From contig NZ_AUCB01000014.1 in NCBI RefSeq assembly GCF_000429545.1, forward strand, positions 1-64,000: a stretch of DNA of 64,000 bases, given 5' to 3'. The notes beneath the pieces are model-generated. The model searched no databases. It saw nothing but the letters and a program-made list of their open reading frames with translations, and was not told where the DNA came from. This document shows, one piece after another, positions 61,643 through 64,000 of the stretch. This stretch comes from Arenibacter certesii DSM 19833 (GTDB taxonomy: Bacteria; Bacteroidota; Bacteroidia; Flavobacteriales; Flavobacteriaceae). Positions within the stretch are counted from its first letter, which is position 1, and every line of letters starts with the position of its first letter. The position numbers and the translations under genes are program-made.

Positions 61643-63223
61643 TCACTTAAAAATGGACTTAGCCTCATTATAAATCCTCTCAAAATTAGCTTCCAGATCA
61701 GCTATGGAAAATGCTTTGGAAGGTTCAGGTAGCCCTCTCTGTATCTTTTGTAATTTAAATTGCACTTTTTTATCTTTTCCATCAGCATAGGTTACGAATT
61801 CTCCCTGCTTTAGCCTAAAGAATGAATTAGCCCTAATCTTTGAGATTTCCCGTTCCCCAGTTATTTCTTTAGTGTCAAAGTTAAGATTATGGCCTCGGCT
61901 AATTGATTTTGTTGGGTCTTTAATAATTTCAAAGAAACGTTCGTAGTATTGAGCAGTGTCCGGATCATTGACCTTACCAAAGAACTGATAGGACAAGTTG
62001 GATAAGATAGCCCTGCTGGCCTTATCGCCGTACATCATATCGTTCTGTATCTTATCCTGCATTACATAGACGGTAGCGATGTCGTAACTCCGCAGCGTGG
62101 CCGGAATTCGGTGCATATTCAATAGTTTTATGGTAGGTGCTTCTTCCATCAATAGAAAAGAAGGTTCTGAATGTCTAATACTCATCTGTTTAGTTATGGT
62201 GTGGATAATTGTGGCAATTATGGGGGAGTAGGAGGTTTCATATCTAGGGTTGTTAACCACTGAAATAACGGAAGGATTATCTTTATGGTTAATGTTAAGT
62301 GGCACTTCATCTGCGGACAGGGCCATAAATATTCTTGGGGTACTTATTCTTTTTAATGCATTACTAAGTGTGCCTTTCACTCCTGCTGTTTGCCTATCAG
62401 AATCCATTCCACTAATAAAAGCATCTGCCATTCCCTTTGAGATTGTATTGGATTTTAAAAATCTTATTAGACTTTCTGTATCCAGATAATGATAAATGGC
62501 GATTACATGAGGTAAAGTACAATATTTGGGATAGGAGGATTTAAGTCTCCAGATTAATCCACCTATTAAACCTTCTGCTGCATCGTGGAAAAACTTGGTT
62601 GCGCCAACAGAAACGGAATCTTTCTGTTCCAAAAGGTTTTCTATCAAAACCCTTGAAACTTCGTTTACACTTTCTGGACTCTCCAAATATCTGGGTGCTA
62701 TGGGATTCACACGGTGAATGATTTTATCAAAGGAGATTATTTTAAAAGTCATTTTTGAATCCGTGAATAGGGGATAGGCCATTTCGGTAATCTCAAAATC
62801 TTTATAATCATGAATAACCCCACAAAACCCATACTTTTTAAAGTGTTGTAAAAATCCATAGACCACACTTTCCGTCTTTCCACTTCCGGCAGATCCGATA
62901 ATGGAAACTCCCCGTTTGATATTATTGATTTTAAATCTCCCATTAGCAGTTTTAAAACTGACTTGGTATTTGTTAAGAATAGCGTTCGATGTATCCGTTT
63001 CATGCAGAAAAACATACAATACGGTATTGATTAGGAGTAGGGGACAGGCTAGAAACAAAATCTCTTGGGCCCACTGCATTAACTGGGTGACCTGGACCAA
63101 CATCCAAAATACAAAAAGGGTGTTAAGGGCAAACGCATACTTTGTAATCTTGAACAGTATATAGAATAAAATGCTGGCCAATCCGATGGGCATAATTATC
63201 ATAAAAGGATCCACTACTTCCAT
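61643..63223 (-). CDS. mobC: Type IV coupling protein (VirD4/TraG-like), MobC of Bacteroidetes conjugative elements
   Basis: This 526-residue ATPase brings the relaxase-DNA complex to the channel. Membrane helices lie at residues about 10-75. Walker A is SIIGSAGSGKTESVVYGFL near 108, and Walker B is SFLLMEEAPTIKLLN with MEE in place of DEF. Other motifs are VYVMQDKIQNDMMYGDKA and NLSYQFFGKVNDPDTAQYY. It is 9 nt downstream of the relaxase. It is shorter than many VirD4 proteins and lacks the long all-alpha domain. In the CTnDOT naming this is MobC. Confidence 0.9.
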   Translation of the reverse strand: MEVVDPFMIIMPIGLASILFYILFKITKYAFALNTLFVFWMLVQVTQLMQWAQEILFLACPLLLINTVLYVFLHETDTSNAILNKYQVSFKTANGRFKINNIKRGVSIIGSAGSGKTESVVYGFLQHFKKYGFCGVIHDYKDFEITEMAYPLFTDSKMTFKIISFDKIIHRVNPIAPRYLESPESVNEVSRVLIENLLEQKDSVSVGATKFFHDAAEGLIGGLIWRLKSSYPKYCTLPHVIAIYHYLDTESLIRFLKSNTISKGMADAFISGMDSDRQTAGVKGTLSNALKRISTPRIFMALSADEVPLNINHKDNPSVISVVNNPRYETSYSPIIATIIHTITKQMSIRHSEPSFLLMEEAPTIKLLNMHRIPATLRSYDIATVYVMQDKIQNDMMYGDKASRAILSNLSYQFFGKVNDPDTAQYYERFFEIIKDPTKSISRGHNLNFDTKEITGEREISKIRANSFFRLKQGEFVTYADGKDKKVQFKLQKIQRGLPEPSKAFSIADLEANFERIYNEAKSIFK

Positions 63224-63232
63224 ATCTATTAA

Positions 63233-64000
63233 TTAAATTCCTATAGAACTCGATTTGATGGCTACTTCTAATCCTTGTCGAAGTTTATTGAATACTTTCA
63301 AGGCTACTTGGGCTTTATTAAACGGAATACTGCCCATTATTGGAAGGCCTGATTCTCGCAACAATTTAAAGGCAATGGTCTTTTCGTTAGTAGGTAATCT
63401 CATTAAGGAATTAAAGTACATTCTTGGATTATTGATAAACTCCTTTCGGGAACTGTACTTTTCTGTAAAGCTTCTTTGATACCCAAAGGTCCTATCAAAG
63501 GTCTTTTCAGCCTTGTCAAAAAAAAGGTCTCTATTGAAACCTCTTCTAACTATCTGTCCATTTAACTCTATATCAGATGCTTTGTACTTGCTCCCTGGAG
63601 ACAAACTGAAAGAATTGGATGCATCTTTTCTACTCATTACGATATGTATGTGGCTTTGACTCCCAGCTTTAACCATATCTTGTACAATCCGTTGCCCATT
63701 TTGTTGGTGAGGTGCCTGTCGTTCTAATTTTTTTATTCGTCGTTCCATTTTTTTTATATTTCCCTTTAGGGTACCGTTTTCCATTTTTTCAATATTGTGT
63801 TTTAGTTGAAGTATTTTGGTTGCATAAGGTTGATTCTCTCGGATTTGTTTATCCGTTCCTTTAAACGTCCGTTGATGTTCAATTTTGGCATAGTACTTTA
63901 TATCATCTATAGACACAGGCCGTCCATTTATTTCCCGATTAAAGGATGCCACATAATCTTTCATCAGTTCTCGAGTGTATCGTTTCAGATCGAGATTTGG
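63233..64000 (-). CDS. mobB: Relaxase (MobB-like, DUF5712 type), C-terminal part
   Basis: This frame runs in from the right edge of the window, so the true start is outside; the ATG at 63964 is internal. It encodes LKRYTRELMKDYVASFNREI, an HxH relaxase motif in SHIHIVMSRKDASNSFSLSP and FNRDLFFDKAEKTFDRTFGY, all typical of Bacteroidetes MobB relaxases. They nick oriT and stay bound to the 5' end. At least 255 residues are present. The N-terminus with the catalytic Tyr is off-window. oriT should be near but was not identified. Confidence 0.85.
   Translation of the reverse strand, partial: PNLDLKRYTRELMKDYVASFNREINGRPVSIDDIKYYAKIEHQRTFKGTDKQIRENQPYATKILQLKHNIEKMENGTLKGNIKKMERRIKKLERQAPHQQNGQRIVQDMVKAGSQSHIHIVMSRKDASNSFSLSPGSKYKASDIELNGQIVRRGFNRDLFFDKAEKTFDRTFGYQRSFTEKYSSRKEFINNPRMYFNSLMRLPTNEKTIAFKLLRESGLPIMGSIPFNKAQVALKVFNKLRQGLEVAIKSSSIGI

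Overview
The window looks like a marine Flavobacteriaceae-type Bacteroidetes chromosome. The DNA is AT-rich. It carries Bacteroidetes-specific families: an RteC regulator, TraE/F/G/I/J/K/M/N conjugation proteins, PorP/SprF with a type B CTD protein of the type IX secretion system (T9SS), and TPR-membrane-AraC regulators. No rRNA, tRNA or CRISPR array was recognised.

Region 1 (1-8014): the start of an IS21 istA with its repeated terminus abuts a type I-B CRISPR effector operon on the minus strand, in the order cas6-cas8-cas7-cas5-cas3. No cas1, cas2, cas4 or array is visible. Region 2 (8015-11231): a graveyard with a GC-rich block, a broken small membrane gene, a decayed IS3 copy, an IS66 tnpC tail and unrecognised relics, ending in a small protein that resembles the RNA polymerase alpha C-terminal domain.

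Region 3 (11294-19244): a DNA-damage or mutagenesis cassette. It has an exonuclease-like/GIY-YIG nuclease, a UvrD-like helicase, a Y-family polymerase and a DnaE-type polymerase. Two promoter regions carry related ATGGAATAT/ATATTCCAT palindromes, which suggests one regulator.

Region 4 (19751-27489): the most interesting locus. It contains a C39-peptidase ABC exporter, an HlyD adaptor, a TPR-membrane-AraC regulator, an unannotated 42-residue peptide with a double-glycine leader and a very basic tail, and a lipoprotein of the prolyl oligopeptidase family. Three copies of a TCATTTATAAATGA-type palindrome bracket the peptide and peptidase genes. I read it as a self-contained peptide export, sensing and turnover (or maturation) system carried as cargo.

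Region 5 (27595-39351): the core of a CTnDOT-like conjugative element. It has rteC, an HTH protein, a DnaC-like ATPase, an EEP-family protein, a reversed amidase and the traE-F-G-I-J-K-M-N operon. Region 6 (40034-44049): a response regulator, a PAS histidine kinase and small proteins. Region 7 (44246-58970): a six-gene minus-strand cluster of about 14.7 kb. It encodes two related repeat proteins, a 2232-residue modular adhesin, a T9SS type B CTD protein, a PorP/SprF protein and an OmpA protein. A frameshifted TPR-AraC regulator lies upstream. Region 8 (61643-64000): a coupling ATPase (mobC) and a relaxase (mobB, cut by the window edge). Regions 4 and 7 therefore lie beside or between conjugation genes and are probably mobile cargo. 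No integrase or element end was seen.
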